Shown here one piece after another: positions 21,090 through 31,843 of a stretch of 42,211 nt of DNA. The stretch lies in NCBI GenBank assembly GCA_018398765.1, contig JAHBMJ010000711.1:1-42211 (forward strand). The letters run 5' to 3'. A program made the translations under genes and the position numbers. This stretch comes from Chromera velia. Its lineage: Eukaryota > Sar > Chromeraceae. Numbering within the stretch: the first letter of the stretch is position 1; each line of letters starts with the position of its first letter. The notes beneath the pieces were generated by a model. That model had not been told where the DNA came from, did not search any database, and worked only from the letters and a program-made list of their open reading frames with translations.

Positions 21090-23454
21090 TTGCTTGCATG
21101 AGTTGATTGAAACGTGAATTCGTATTGCTCTTACACGTCTTAGAAGTCGAAAGTACAAAAAAAGTTAAAAAAGAAAAAAAGTAGTACGTGTAACGGTTAC
21201 TTGACTGAGTAATACTGAGCTGTTCGTGTTTGCATTGGTCAATGACAATGTATGGTAGTGCTTCGTGTCTGGCCAACAGAAAACGTTTAGTGCCTTGACA
21301 GTGTTTGCCTGAGAAGAATGAAGGTCGAGAGCATGCATGTTTTATCTATCTATCTGTATGCAATGATGATGGAAGTCGTGAGCTCGTTTTGTTTGCATGA
21401 AGTTTGACATCATGTCGCACTTCCGGTTGCTTAGAGCAGAAAGAGAATTGAAGGACTCAATCAGCTGAAGAAGTCTTTCTATAAGACTCGATCAGCCTCT
21501 CAATTGTTAAATCCACTTATTTTCCGTCTTATCTCTTTGATACTTGCTGAGCAATGCGGGTGCGGGCAGGCGCAGTATTGGTTTTCCCATAACATGAGAA
21601 GTTTCTTCACTTCCGTCGATCCAAGGGTGAACACCTGTGCATCTGTTCTTGTGTATCTGTCTTTCTTTGGGAGGCAAGTCATGGCCGTTTGGGGGATGGC
21701 ATCAATTATGTCAATGAATAATGAATGGCTTGTATCGTTCATTTTTGTTCACGCTTCTATGAGTACCATGAGGTGTATGCAGTGTTCTGTATTTGTCGAT
21801 CAATGCTTTGATTACATATTGCCTGACAGTGCTCTACAATGGTATGATCACGTGTTGCCTAACAGTGTTCTGTTTCCTGTCGAGCGGCGTCGAACGCGTG
21901 ATGGGTGGGATGCGCTCGTTCTTGTAATTGGCCTCTTCCGGGTCGTATATTTTATGGCATGTTACGCCACGTGTATGGGATCAGTCAGTATGTACAGTTT
22001 GAAAAGAAATTTTGGTCTGCATGTGTCAGTCTGTCTCTGTATGCGCTTTCATCAATTGATCGCTCTTCTTGAGAAGTTCTTGACTCTTGAGAACTGGGAA
22101 TGGGTCTATAATTAAAGGAATTGGGTGAATTCTGGATGACCGAGAATGGCTATGAAAGACTTGAAAGCATTGTGTTGTATGTGTGCCGGAATGCGTTGAT
22201 TTGCCAAGTGATTTGCAGTCTGCATAATGTGCAAGTTGAAAGGCTTTTGAATAAAACGCTTCTCGGGTCTCTCGATCTACAATATATATTGCTGCGCATG
22301 AAGTCACGGTGCTCATTGCTACGGGCCTACGGCCGGTCGCCATATCCTTGAGGTATGGAGTCTTATATTAATTTACTTGTAAAGTCACTTAAATTTTGGT
22401 AAATTTATCTAAATTCGCTGCTTAAATCTAGACTTAAATTAATTTACGTAAATTCATATAAAATTGTAAATTCATTGATTTGATTAATTCATTTAAATTC
22501 ATTTAATGATTTAATTGTAAATTCAGTGTTTAATGCAGTCATTTTTGCAGAGTAGGTTTGTTCTTCTTCTAGTATCTCTAGGTTCATCTTTGTCTTTATA
22601 CATAAAGAATTTCAATTTGTACAATTAAGTTATGATGTTAGAACATGTTCTAGAACATGTTAATTTGAGCTGCAGAGCTGAACTGAAATTCATATATTTG
22701 CTTCCATTGAAATATGTAGAAATATGCTGTATTGTAACTTGCACAAGGGTGGCTAGAAGGGTGGCTGTTTTAGTATGTTTCGGAACTTCCAGGATTCTGA
22801 AGCTAAACAGCAAAATTAATCGATCAATCGATCGATCAGTCCTTTAGCACGCAAAGTGGCTAACTAGCTGCTGACTCTTTTTCAAGAACAGCACTGTAGA
22901 TAGCCGCTGAATCAGTGCCGATGGTATATGCCCTTTCTAGCCCTTTCTAGGCAGTGGACCTTAAGGGCATCCGGAACGTAAATCTTATGATTCCTATCCT
23001 AAGCCTACACTACTACGTACAACCGTTAAATATTATATAACTTAAACTTAATTTAATCTATTATATTGATATTAATTTTTTGGTAGTTAATTATTTGGTA
23101 ACTTCATGTAACTTTAGGTACTTTCAGTTACAAATTCAGTAAAAAATTCAGTTAAACAACTTAGCAAACAACCGTGTGACTGTTGTTTGAGTGTTGCGGG
23201 TCTGACCGTCACCGAGTCACGTGTTTCGGGTTTGGGATGGTTTGAACTTTGGCTTGTAAAGCTAGCTCTCACTCTGCTTGACACGTACTTAACCGGCTAT
23301 GGAAGACCGATGCAGTAGTAGTGAATCAACAGTTCCGATGTCAGTTCGAATTTGAGCTTCTCCGCCTCTCCCCACTCTACTCTTCTCCTCGGTCTTGTGC
23401 ACAACTTTGAAGGTCCACAAAAGTCCCTTTTCTTCTATTTCCAGATCCTGCTCC
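21090..23454. other. Intergenic between the UAG gene and ISY1
   Basis: A 203-codon plus frame (21504-22115) is open but has no motif and odd composition, so it is not called. 22340-22520 and 22980-23160 are AT-rich with AAATT-type repeats. A perfect 20-bp palindrome, AACATGTTCTAGAACATGTT, lies at 22642-22661. No RNA gene was recognised. Confidence 0.5.
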
Positions 23455-25551
23455 TCAGTCGTCTCGCCCCCTCTTTTTTCCAACCAATTCGAGTGAGTCC
23501 TGATGGAAGAAAAAGAGAGATATAATGAAAACGAGAATCGTCTTAAGTGAGCTTACTGTACCCAGAAGCAGGGCGAGAGGGAGCACAGACAGACAAAAAC
23601 TCCAGATGCTGTCAGGCAGATGCACCAAATCAAAGAACTTTTCCCCTCTGTGTCTCTGTCTGTCTCTCTCTCCCCCACTTTATTTTCTTTCTGTTCTCTT
23701 TCTCGCCCTCTCTCGGCTCCTCCCTCTCCTCTTTGTCTTCCCTTTCTAGCTCACTCTCTTTCTTTCTCTTCTCTTTCTCTCGCTCTGTCTCTGCCTCTTT
23801 TTTTTTCTTTCTTTATTCCTATCGTTCGTCCATGCTTTCCTTCACTCCTTCTCTTTCTCGCCCCTTTGCCTCTCTCGCCCAGATACACACACAGATGTAC
23901 ACCAGAGCAGACAGAGCGAGATCGAGCAAACACACAAACTGAAAGCGGGACGAAAAAAAGACAAGAAAGGAAGCCAGCGTACCTCCTCTTCCCTCTGCAT
24001 CCCGCGAGATTGGTATTTTTCAACGACAGCCAGGGAAGCCATGGCTTTCTCCTTTTCTTTCTTCAGCATGATCGCCTGCAAACATGAAGTGATTTTAGCA
24101 ATCAGCTTCCTGATTTGCGTGACTTCTATGTCAAATGCGGGACGGTGCCGGCGCGTGGTTAAGCCTCACAAAAGAGAAACCAAGATGACAAGAGCAAACT
24201 TTTCCATTGACTGCTGTAAAAGCAGAAAAATGCTCAAAGGTGATGAGCGCCACGAAAGGAGGTCAAAGGGCGGAAATCTCTGCCCGCGCGTTTTTTGTGT
24301 TCATTGTAAATTGATGCACAAAGAATTAGTAAGAAGCAAGTCAACAAACAGATGCACGGAGTCTCACCTCAATCGCTTGTCTATCGGGAACCGCGACGTA
24401 TGCTCGGAAGTTTTCCTCCTCTCCGCCCCCTTCTCTTCCTGTTGCTGCAGCAGAAGAGGAAGAGGGAATATCCTCCATGCCTCCCCCCTGTTCCCTCTGT
24501 CTCTTCGACTGCGTCTCCCTCCACTCCTTCTCTGCCTTGTCTCTCTGTTCCATCTCCTTCGCCTGCTCTGCGAGGAGAAGAAGCCCATCCTCCTGCAAAA
24601 AGAGAGGGAACAGAGAGACGAGAAAGAAAGGAGCAAAACATAAGGAGAGACGGCAACGAGTCCATGATGAAATGAACCAACGAAACAGGCCAAACCAAAT
24701 CACAAAAGAAGGGGCCATGCAAACAGAGGTCAATAGACACAAATAGATGAAAAGCCGAAAAATCAACTAAAATCTTTGTGTGGTCGGGACAAGCGACGAT
24801 GAAAAAAAGAAAAAAGAACATCGGTCCTCATCCAAAAGTAAACCGCCAATCTCCCAACCACCCGTGATGGATGCTGAATTTCCCTAACACCCCACCGCCC
24901 CCTTCTTGCTTTTGCTGTACCCCTGACCTCATCCCTCCACCCGTAGTAGTCTGGTCCCAAATTCTTTCGGAGTTCCTTCCTGGTCCGTCTCGCCTGCTGG
25001 GCTGGTTCCTGGTTTGCGAACAACTCCCTCACACCTGCTCTCACACAGAGGGAGGGTGAGGGGGTTACGTCTCGAGTCACCAACCCTTCCCTCCCTCCTC
25101 AATCCGTTTTTGCGCAAAGGGGTGAAGCTTTTCATGGAGCGCTGAAGGGTGCTGTGGACGGACAAGAAGAAGAGATTCCGCAGGGCAAAAGGACGTGCCC
25201 AGCAGACAGACATGGCAGGAAATGAAGACGCAAGGACAAATAAGAACGACTTTTGACGAAGGAAAGATGGAGGACCATCGAGTGAGCACGCCTTGAACCT
25301 CTTTCATACTACCGGGCAAACCCGACAGACACATCTCCATTTGAGGGACAAAGCAACCAACCCTGCACATCGACCAACCAGGAAGATCCTTAGCAGCCCC
25401 GAAGTATTTGTACCCGTCCCCCCCGGCCAATTCGGCCCCCAATAACTGCGCACTCTGAGTTCCTGTCGGCAGCTTCATCTCGGCACCTCCAAGCTGCAAT
25501 CAGTAAATCAGTCAATGAGTCTCTCTCCCTCTTCTCTTCTCTTTTCTTTTC

Positions 25552-25588
<37 letters not shown>

Positions 25589-26957
25589 AATTCTTGCAAG
25601 AACACACCGACTGTTGCCCCCCCCTCCCATTCCATTCCAATACCGGGGGCCCTTTTGGATGTCCAGAGGGGGGAGGATTGGAACTTTGAGCACGGAGAGA
25701 GAGAATGATCTGGACCCAGACAGAGGAGGCGATGCTGTGGAAGGGGCGGATGGAAGCTCAGTGAAAGTGAAAAAACGAGGGTGAGGACAGACGTGGCAAG
25801 CAAAGCTTTTGATTGTCCATGGAGAGGCTCCTGGAAACTCCTGCCTGACTGTCTCCGTTCCTTCCCACCTACCACCTCGAGGTATTCGTTCTCGGCATCG
25901 GTGAAAACTCCCCTTTTTAAATTTCCGCTAACTTTTTGCATTTTCGTTCCTCTTTTTGGCAGAGTGCCTGCCCCCCCGTGCATGGCTGACTTGACTGACT
26001 GACTTCTTTGATTCTTCGTTCCCAGTGTCCCTTCTCTCTCAGCAGCTTGTTGATTTCATCGTTCAAGTCTCTGATTCGGGACTCCCCCAGACCCGCGTTC
26101 TGGATCTCCGCAATCTTCCTACTCATCTCCCGCACCACTTGGTTGCGCCTGTAGAAGACGGAAAGGGACGAGAAGGGAAGGTGTGGTGATGTTCCATGTG
26201 CTGATTTCTATAGCCATTGGGCACGCAAGATAGTGCCCATGAGTGTCTGGCCATTTCTTTCACGGAACTGAGGCAGGAAGAAGGGGAAACGTGGAAGAGA
26301 AGACAGCAGAAAGGGATGTCGAAGGAAGACGGGACATGAGACTACGCCGCTTGTAGAACTCATCATTGTGTTTGGGCTTCCTTTCATCACAGATACACAG
26401 ACAAAAACAAGAACAAATGAGAGCGGAGGTGCAGACACAGCAGTCCTCCTGCGGGCCCCTCTCTCCTCCCCCCCCGCTGACCAGAATTTGGCATCGTCCA
26501 ACACGTCACACTCAGAGGCAAGCTTCGGCCTTCTCCCTCTGTTCGGCTGGAGGATGCTGCAGCTCAACAGAGTGGAAAAAAGTGTGTCGCAAGTGCTTGA
26601 ATAACAATAGTATTCCATTCTGTCAGAGTCGGAGGGTGCTTGTACTAGTATCCATGACACGGTCAGTTACAGACTGCAGGAAATTGAACACGAAGTGCAC
26701 TGAGGGAAAAAACATGAAGCGCCCGCCAGCAGAGATGCAACAGAAAGGGTTGGCGCTTGAAGAGGGGNNNNNNNNNNNNNNNNNNNNNNNNNNNNNNNGG
26801 GGGGGGGGGGTGCGAACGGCCGCGGCTTGAAAGGCCACGATCACCTTGCCACCCCTTTTCTCACTCTGCCTCCCCACTCCAGTCAAGGCACTGACCTCTT
26901 CTTCATCGCATCCCAGCGATTGAGCATCGCCATCTGCCTCTCTGCGTTTCTCGCCAT
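23455..26957 (-). CDS. ISY1, spliceosome-associated pre-mRNA splicing factor
   Basis: Eight exons join in phase on the minus strand: 26957-26896, 26556-26482, 26148-26004, 25493-25379, 25034-24928, 24592-24368, 24075-23983 and 23499-23455, giving 288 residues (human ISY1 is 285). It starts with MARNAERQMAMLNRWDAMKK. It has KLASECDVLDDAKFW, the family core KIAEIQNAGLGESRIRDLND and EINKLLREKGHWERRIKELG, then GYKYFGAAKDLPG, GPDYYGW, an acidic Gln/Glu-rich helix, FRAYVAVPDRQAIE, and a basic tail ending KKRGRDD. ISY1 belongs to the NineTeen/Prp19-related complex and acts near the spliceosome active site. All introns are GT-AG, 292-510 bp. Intron 1 contains an assembly gap. Confidence 0.95.
25554..25586. 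repeat. (GT)n microsatellite in ISY1 intron 3
   Basis: About sixteen GT units lie between ISY1 exons 3 and 4 (26003-25494). The protein is not affected. Confidence 0.85.
26768..26798. other. Assembly gap (31 N) beside a G run
   Basis: The N run is flanked by GGGG on the left and about 12 G on the right, inside ISY1 intron 1. The true sequence is probably a poly-G tract of uncertain length. It does not affect the coding exons. Confidence 0.9.
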
Positions 26958-27313
26958 GGTGCCTGCTCCTCAATTAATTTCTGTGTCGATCCAGGGAGAC
27001 GGGAAGAAGGTGAGGCAGATAAAGGAGCACCTTCAAACGGACAGGATAAAGACGAATTTGCACTCTAAGAAGGCAACCAGGGAGACGAAAGTAGACTTCC
27101 GAGTCGATGCAAAACTTGTGTCTTTACGATCGTTCTGCCTGAGTTCAAATAACCCGTAAGTCCCTAAAATTCTCACGACCCTTTGCTCGGAAGATTTTGT
27201 AGGGAAGCTCGCCGGGGAAAAAGTTAGATCAAGTTAAATTGTGAACCAGCTTTATCTTATTGTGAATTCCCAAGGGCTGCGTCCTCGAAGGGATGCAAAC
27301 AGAAGAGACGCTG

Positions 27314-27592
27314 TCAGAAATTGTCGGGCGCCCTCTTCTCTCTTCGAAAAGCTTTGATCATGCTTTGATCTGTGTCGGAGCGCGCGCGAAGTTTCGTTTT
27401 CGCCACACTTTTGCCTTCCGGGGCCGCCTCTGCTTTGCTTCCGTCTCCGAGCTCTGATCGTCGAAAACCTAGCTTCAGCTCTGATCGTCGAAAACCTAGC
27501 TTCTGGAGTCTGGACAGCAGACCCTCACAAGCCCTGACAGGGAGTCCGCGATAATCATACAGCCGCTCATCTGCCAGCTTGACTTTGATCAT
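27314..27592 (-). CDS. Hypothetical small basic protein (uncertain)
   Basis: A 92-codon minus frame starts at 27592, upstream of ISY1 and on the same strand. It begins MIKVKLADERLYDYRGL and ends in a Lys/Arg-rich tail. It includes a 9-residue duplication (KLGFRRSEL twice) from a 27-bp tandem repeat at about 27448-27502. A second open minus frame (27752-27567) lies just upstream in a different frame. No homology is recognised. It may be a terminal exon of a minus-strand gene, or not coding at all. Confidence 0.25.
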   Translation of the reverse strand: MIKVKLADERLYDYRGLPVRACEGLLSRLQKLGFRRSELKLGFRRSELGDGSKAEAAPEGKSVAKTKLRARSDTDQSMIKAFRREKRAPDNF

Positions 27593-28664
27593 CTCCAGTC
27601 ATCTTATCCTGAGCCCAGAAGAGTCTTTGCGAAGGAGGCAAAGGTTCCTGGTTGTCAACTGAATTCCGAGACGTGCGTAGCTTGTTTGAGAAGAGCGTTG
27701 AAACTCTGAAGAGAGGAAGCGACAAGACATCCTTTTTGAGAAAATCTGTCAAAAGGTCAAAATAAGGGGAGAAGCAAGCCTACTTAGCTTCTGTTCCAGT
27801 ACTGCCATCCTTTGACTGCTTCGTGCTCTCTCTCTGCGTGCCTCTGGTCAATTTCCACCCAGAGCGTCTCGTCTCTTCTTCTCGTCTCGTGGTTTGTCTT
27901 GTGGAAGGATCGAAATGGGGAACGTTCTTTCACGATCGCCTGTGGCTCAAAGAGCAGTAGTCAGTCATCTGCAGTCTTACATGTGCCTTGGTCTGGCGCG
28001 AATGAATTAGTACGGCGACTTTTTCTTTCTCTCATACTGCTTCACAGAGACCCATAGATGCAAGTCTGTCGGTCTGTCTGTCTGGCTCTGTCTTTCGATT
28101 AATTTTGCCCCCACTCCCATTCCCTGTTCTCTGTCTCTCCCTGTTGACTCCTGCTCTGTCGGTCCCCGTCGACTTCGACCCGCACGTCTCTGGAAGAGAA
28201 TGTCATCTCCCGCTCTCCCTAACTCCTTCCTTTCTGCTACGCCAGGCAGCCATTCTCGTTCTTCGTCTCTTGTGCGCTTCTTCACATGTTCCAAAATCAA
28301 ATTTGCTTTTCAACGCGACTGCACATGAGTACCACCATGAAGCCGCATTCAGATTTCCGGCTTGACACTCTTTTCTGCTTTTTATGTTACTCCGCTTCTG
28401 TCTAAACTTTTAATAATAATTGATTCCTCAATGAGAGGGGGGCCGCCTCAATGTCGAGTTTCCCGTCACCTTTTTCCATAGAAGAGAGACTTCAATCCTA
28501 TCCGCATGATCATGCAAGACTAGGCTCGCCTTCCTTTTGATCATGCGTCCCTGTTTTGTGAAAGATTTATTCTGCATCCAGGTCTTCCCTTTTACCGTCG
28601 CGTTCTTTTCCCCTGCCACCTTCTCTGCCGTGCTGCCAGCCTCCCTACCCACCTGCCTTTCTCC

Positions 28665-28712
<48 letters not shown>

Positions 28713-28752
28713 TTCTTTCTTTCTTTCTTTTCTTTCTTTCTTTCTTTCTTTC
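28665..28752. repeat. (CTTT)n microsatellite
   Basis: This is an almost pure CTTT repeat of about 90 bp, the first of a series of pyrimidine repeats that continues at 28901. Open frames through it are artefacts of the repeat. Confidence 0.9.
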
Positions 28753-28900
28753 GAAAGATGCCTGCACGCTTCATAGGAGGGTGTGTGTGTATGTGAGAGG
28801 CTGTGTGTCTGTCCACACCGCAGTATGCACGTCTATGTGTGGATGTGCGCATGGTCCGAGCAAGTGAGCGCATCACGGGTGCATGGGTGCGTATTCGTCT

Positions 28901-28930
28901 CTCTCTCCCTCTCTCTCTCTCTCTCTGTCT

Positions 28931-28977
<47 letters not shown>

Positions 28978-29093
28978 TTCCTTCCTTCCTTCCTTCCTTC
29001 CTTCCCTTCCTTCCTTCCCTTCCTTCCTTCCTTCCTTTCTTCCTTTCTTCCTTTCTTCCTTTCTTCCTTTCTTCCTTTCTTCCTTTCTTTCTT

Positions 29094-29138
<45 letters not shown>

Positions 29139-29710
29139 CGTCCCTCCCTCCTTCCTTCCTTCCTTGCTTTCTTCCTTTCTTCCTTTTTTTCTTTCTTTCT
29201 TTCTTTCTTTCTTTCTTTTCTTTTTTTTTTTCTTTCTTTCTTTCTTTCTTTCTTTCTGTTTCTTTCTTTCTTTCTTTCTTTCTTTCTCTTTCTTTCTTTC
29301 TTTCTTTCTTTCTTTCGTTCTTTCTTTTTTTCTTCCTTCCTACCTTCCTTCCCTCCCTCCCTCCCTTCCTTCCTTCCTTCCTTCCCTCCTTCCTTCCTTC
29401 TTTCTTTCTTTCTTTCTCTCTTTTCTTTTTTCTTTCTGTCTGTCTGTCTGTCTTTCTTTCTTTCTTTCTTTCTCTCTTTCTTCCTTCCTTCCTTCCTTCC
29501 TTCCTTCCTTCCTTCCTTCCTTCCTTCCCTTTCTTTCTTTCTTTCTTTCTTTCTTTTTCTTTCTTTCTTTCTTTCTTTCTTTCTTTTTCTTTCTTTCTTT
29601 CTTTCTTTCCTTCCTTCCTTCCTTCCTTCCTTCCTTTCTTCCTTTCTTTCTTTCTTTCTTTCTTTTCTTTCCTTTCTTTTTTCTTTTCTTTTCTTTTCTT
29701 TTCTTTTCTT

Positions 29711-29757
<47 letters not shown>

Positions 29758-29760
29758 GTC
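28901..29760 (+). repeat. ~850-bp homopyrimidine tract of CT, CTTC and CTTT repeats
   Basis: Nearly every base of the plus strand from 28901 to 29760 is C or T, arranged as blocks of CT, CTTC, CTTT and TTTC with only a few G interruptions. It opens and closes with (CT)n blocks. It lies directly upstream of the TOM22 exon, so it is promoter, leader or intron of that gene. Long polypyrimidine mirror repeats can form triplex (H-DNA). Reading frames of 350-480 codons exist here in several frames of both strands and are purely compositional. Confidence 0.95.
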
Positions 29761-30121
29761 TCTTGTCCGTGTGTGTCTTGTCTGTCTCTCTTCCCCTTCT
29801 TTGTCCTCCTCTTTCTCCCTCCACCCTCCCATCCATCTCCCTCTGCTTTTAAATGCCCCTTTCCGCCCCCCTCTCTCTCCCGCTCTCCGGCCAAACCGAC
29901 GTATCAAGTCATTCAGCACTACCTCACAGAAGCGTCCAGAAGAATCTGGTCGAAGTGGTCGTTACCATGGATGGTGTTTCTTTCTTCCATTTCTGTAGGA
30001 GGGAGGGACCTCATGATGAACGTTCACGCAGCAGTCTTGGCTCATGAGAACGAAGCAGACTTCGTTCCTGTGTGTGGCTTTATGACTTACATGCGTTCTC
30101 TCTCTTTCATTGTGTGTGCAG

Positions 30122-30304
30122 AATCGATTGGCCAAGTACAGCAGTGTTGCCTGGAATTGGGGTTCCACTGCTCTGTGGGTTGTGTGCACGTCCTTCATCG
30201 TCCTGGGTGTCCCTGTGTTCTTTGAGTACGAAAAGGAGTGCCAGATGTTCGACATGCAGGCACAGATGATGCAGGCACAACAAAACGCTGAGCCTGCTGC
30301 GTAA
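30122..30304 (+). CDS. TOM22/TOM9-like mitochondrial import receptor, C-terminal exon
   Basis: After a good acceptor (TTGTGTGTGCAG) the frame reads NRLAKYSSVAWNWGSTALW, then a single hydrophobic segment (VVCTSFIVLGVPVFF), then EYEKECQMFDMQAQMM and a Gln/Ala-rich end, with TAA at 30302. The residues before the membrane span, the Pro inside its end and the E-x-E-K then Gln-rich tail match TOM22 of animals and TOM9 of plants. TOM22 is the central receptor and organiser of the outer-membrane TOM translocase. The acidic N-terminal receptor part should lie upstream. A candidate exon ends at 29973 (TEASRRIWSKWSLPWM, resembling the ERLW region), but its donor (GTGTTT) is weak, so only the last exon is called. 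Confidence 0.8.
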   Translation, partial: NRLAKYSSVAWNWGSTALWVVCTSFIVLGVPVFFEYEKECQMFDMQAQMMQAQQNAEPAA

Positions 30305-31126
30305 CTGCAGTGTTCTAGCAGTGACCTGCGCATGCGACACGGGGAAGAGAGTTCTGCAGGTGTCACGGGGATTTGAGTCCTTCAAAAGTTCTTTTATTGT
30401 AGAAATTGTTTAAAAACACTTTGTTCAGAAGTCTCTTCAAAGGTTCAAAACTGGATATTTCTTTCTTTTAAACTTTAACTTGGACATACCTAGGGACATA
30501 CGGTTAAAGTCATATTTTATAATATTTTAATCTGTTTTTTTGAAAGGTTATTTCCTAGGTTGTTTCTATAGCTAGGTTTCTGACGTTTTTTTTCTTGAAA
30601 TTCAGTTTAATTGAACCATTTAAAAACTGTATGTACGTCTAGATCTAGGTTTAGATGTAAGTATGTTATGTAGGAAAGGACTAGGGAATGTACTAGCTAG
30701 GGAAACGAAAGGATTATTAAATAACATAACACATATTATGTGACATATATAACATTAATATCCAGTCTATAATCCAGAGGATTAATCGCCAGTGGTCTCC
30801 TCTCTATTGATTGATTGATTAATTAATTGATTGATTGATATGTTCCGCCCTAGGGCCTTCCCGCTATGTCTATCTGTCGCCAGAGCTAGGCTTAGCTAGC
30901 ATGGCGGGGCGTTCCCCAGCCTAAGCTGAAGTATCAGACCCCGCCCTCGGGGCCTGCCAGAGTCTGTTGCCCTGGCCACTGCTGCATGATTGTTCATTGT
31001 TCGAGCCACGGCTCTGGATCCGTGTTGGCTTTCCAGCCTGAAAATCGATCTGAAACGGCATGCAATTTGGGCTTCTTCGCTCTTCTTGTTTGCTTTATCA
31101 ATCTTCTTCTGTGGCTCCCTTCTTCC

Positions 31127-31375
31127 CTACCCTAACGCTCCTTTGGTTGTCTCTAAGTTATCAATTGTCTCCTCATATTCTTTTGTTAGTCTCTCGATCG
31201 CCTGCTGCCTTCCGGTGATTTCTGCATTTCTGGCTGCCAGAGCGTCTCCCTCTATGTGTCTGTACCGTTCTGGACACTCCTCAAACACCCTCCGTCTGAA
31301 TGACGCCCATCCCAAAAACTTATCCACTCCGGCATGGCATTCATTCAACAGAAAGCAGAAAAGCGTCGAGTTGTC
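31127..31375 (-). pseudogene. LINE B ORF2: C-terminal end, separated by the LTR insertion
   Basis: This minus frame reads RDNSTLFCFLLNECHAGVDK, then a charged helical stretch (RRRVFEECPERYRHIEG, RQQAIERLTKEYEE), and ends at a stop at 31129-31127. Alone it looks like an orphan ORF. It is in frame with the LINE ORF2 segment on the far side of the LTR element once the insert and one 5-bp target duplication are removed. It is therefore the tail of the LINE protein. Confidence 0.75.
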
Positions 31376-31380
31376 TCTTT

Positions 31381-31843
31381 GCTTTGTCCCCCCTGTCTGG
31401 CCACCTTATGGCGTCCAGACAGAAGGTAAAGCGAGGATAAGAGCCTTAGGGAAATTCTAGAGAAGGAACGTGAACAACACTCATTCGATCAGGCAACAGT
31501 TTACAGAAGGTTTAGCTCTAGAGCGATCTAAGATTCCAGTCAGCTGGGTTCATTCTATCATTACACAATTTCTACTTATGCTTCTCTCTGTTCCTCTCTC
31601 TCAGAGTCTTAGACTCCCGATCTATGCCAAACAGACATCAGACTCAAACGATGCTATCCGTTGCTCAAGTGACATGTTGCATGCTTGAATACGAAGGTCA
31701 GACTCGATTTCAACGACTTTGATCGACGCGCGCGACACGTACGAAGCAAAGCGCGGCGGCGGAATATGGCGCGGCATGCTGGCTCACTTAGTCACGGCGC
31801 ATGCGAAGGTTCAAAAGGCGGCGCCATAGAGTAGGACTCCAGA
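31381..31843 (-). repeat. LTR copy 1 (3' LTR)
   Basis: 463 bp. On the element's strand its first bases are TCTGGAG instead of TGTGGAG. It differs from the other LTR of the same element at about 22 positions, nearly all transitions. It is preceded on the minus strand by the G7 candidate polypurine tract. Confidence 0.9.

Noticed and set aside
21504-22115. 203-codon plus-strand ORF
   Set aside because: No domain, no splice context, low-confidence composition; likely chance in a stop-poor stretch.
28592-30225. Open frames of 350-480 codons on both strands over the pyrimidine tract
   Set aside because: They are created by CT/CTTC/CTTT repeats, exist in several frames at once, and translate to Ser/Leu/Phe/Pro or Lys/Arg/Glu/Gly monotony.
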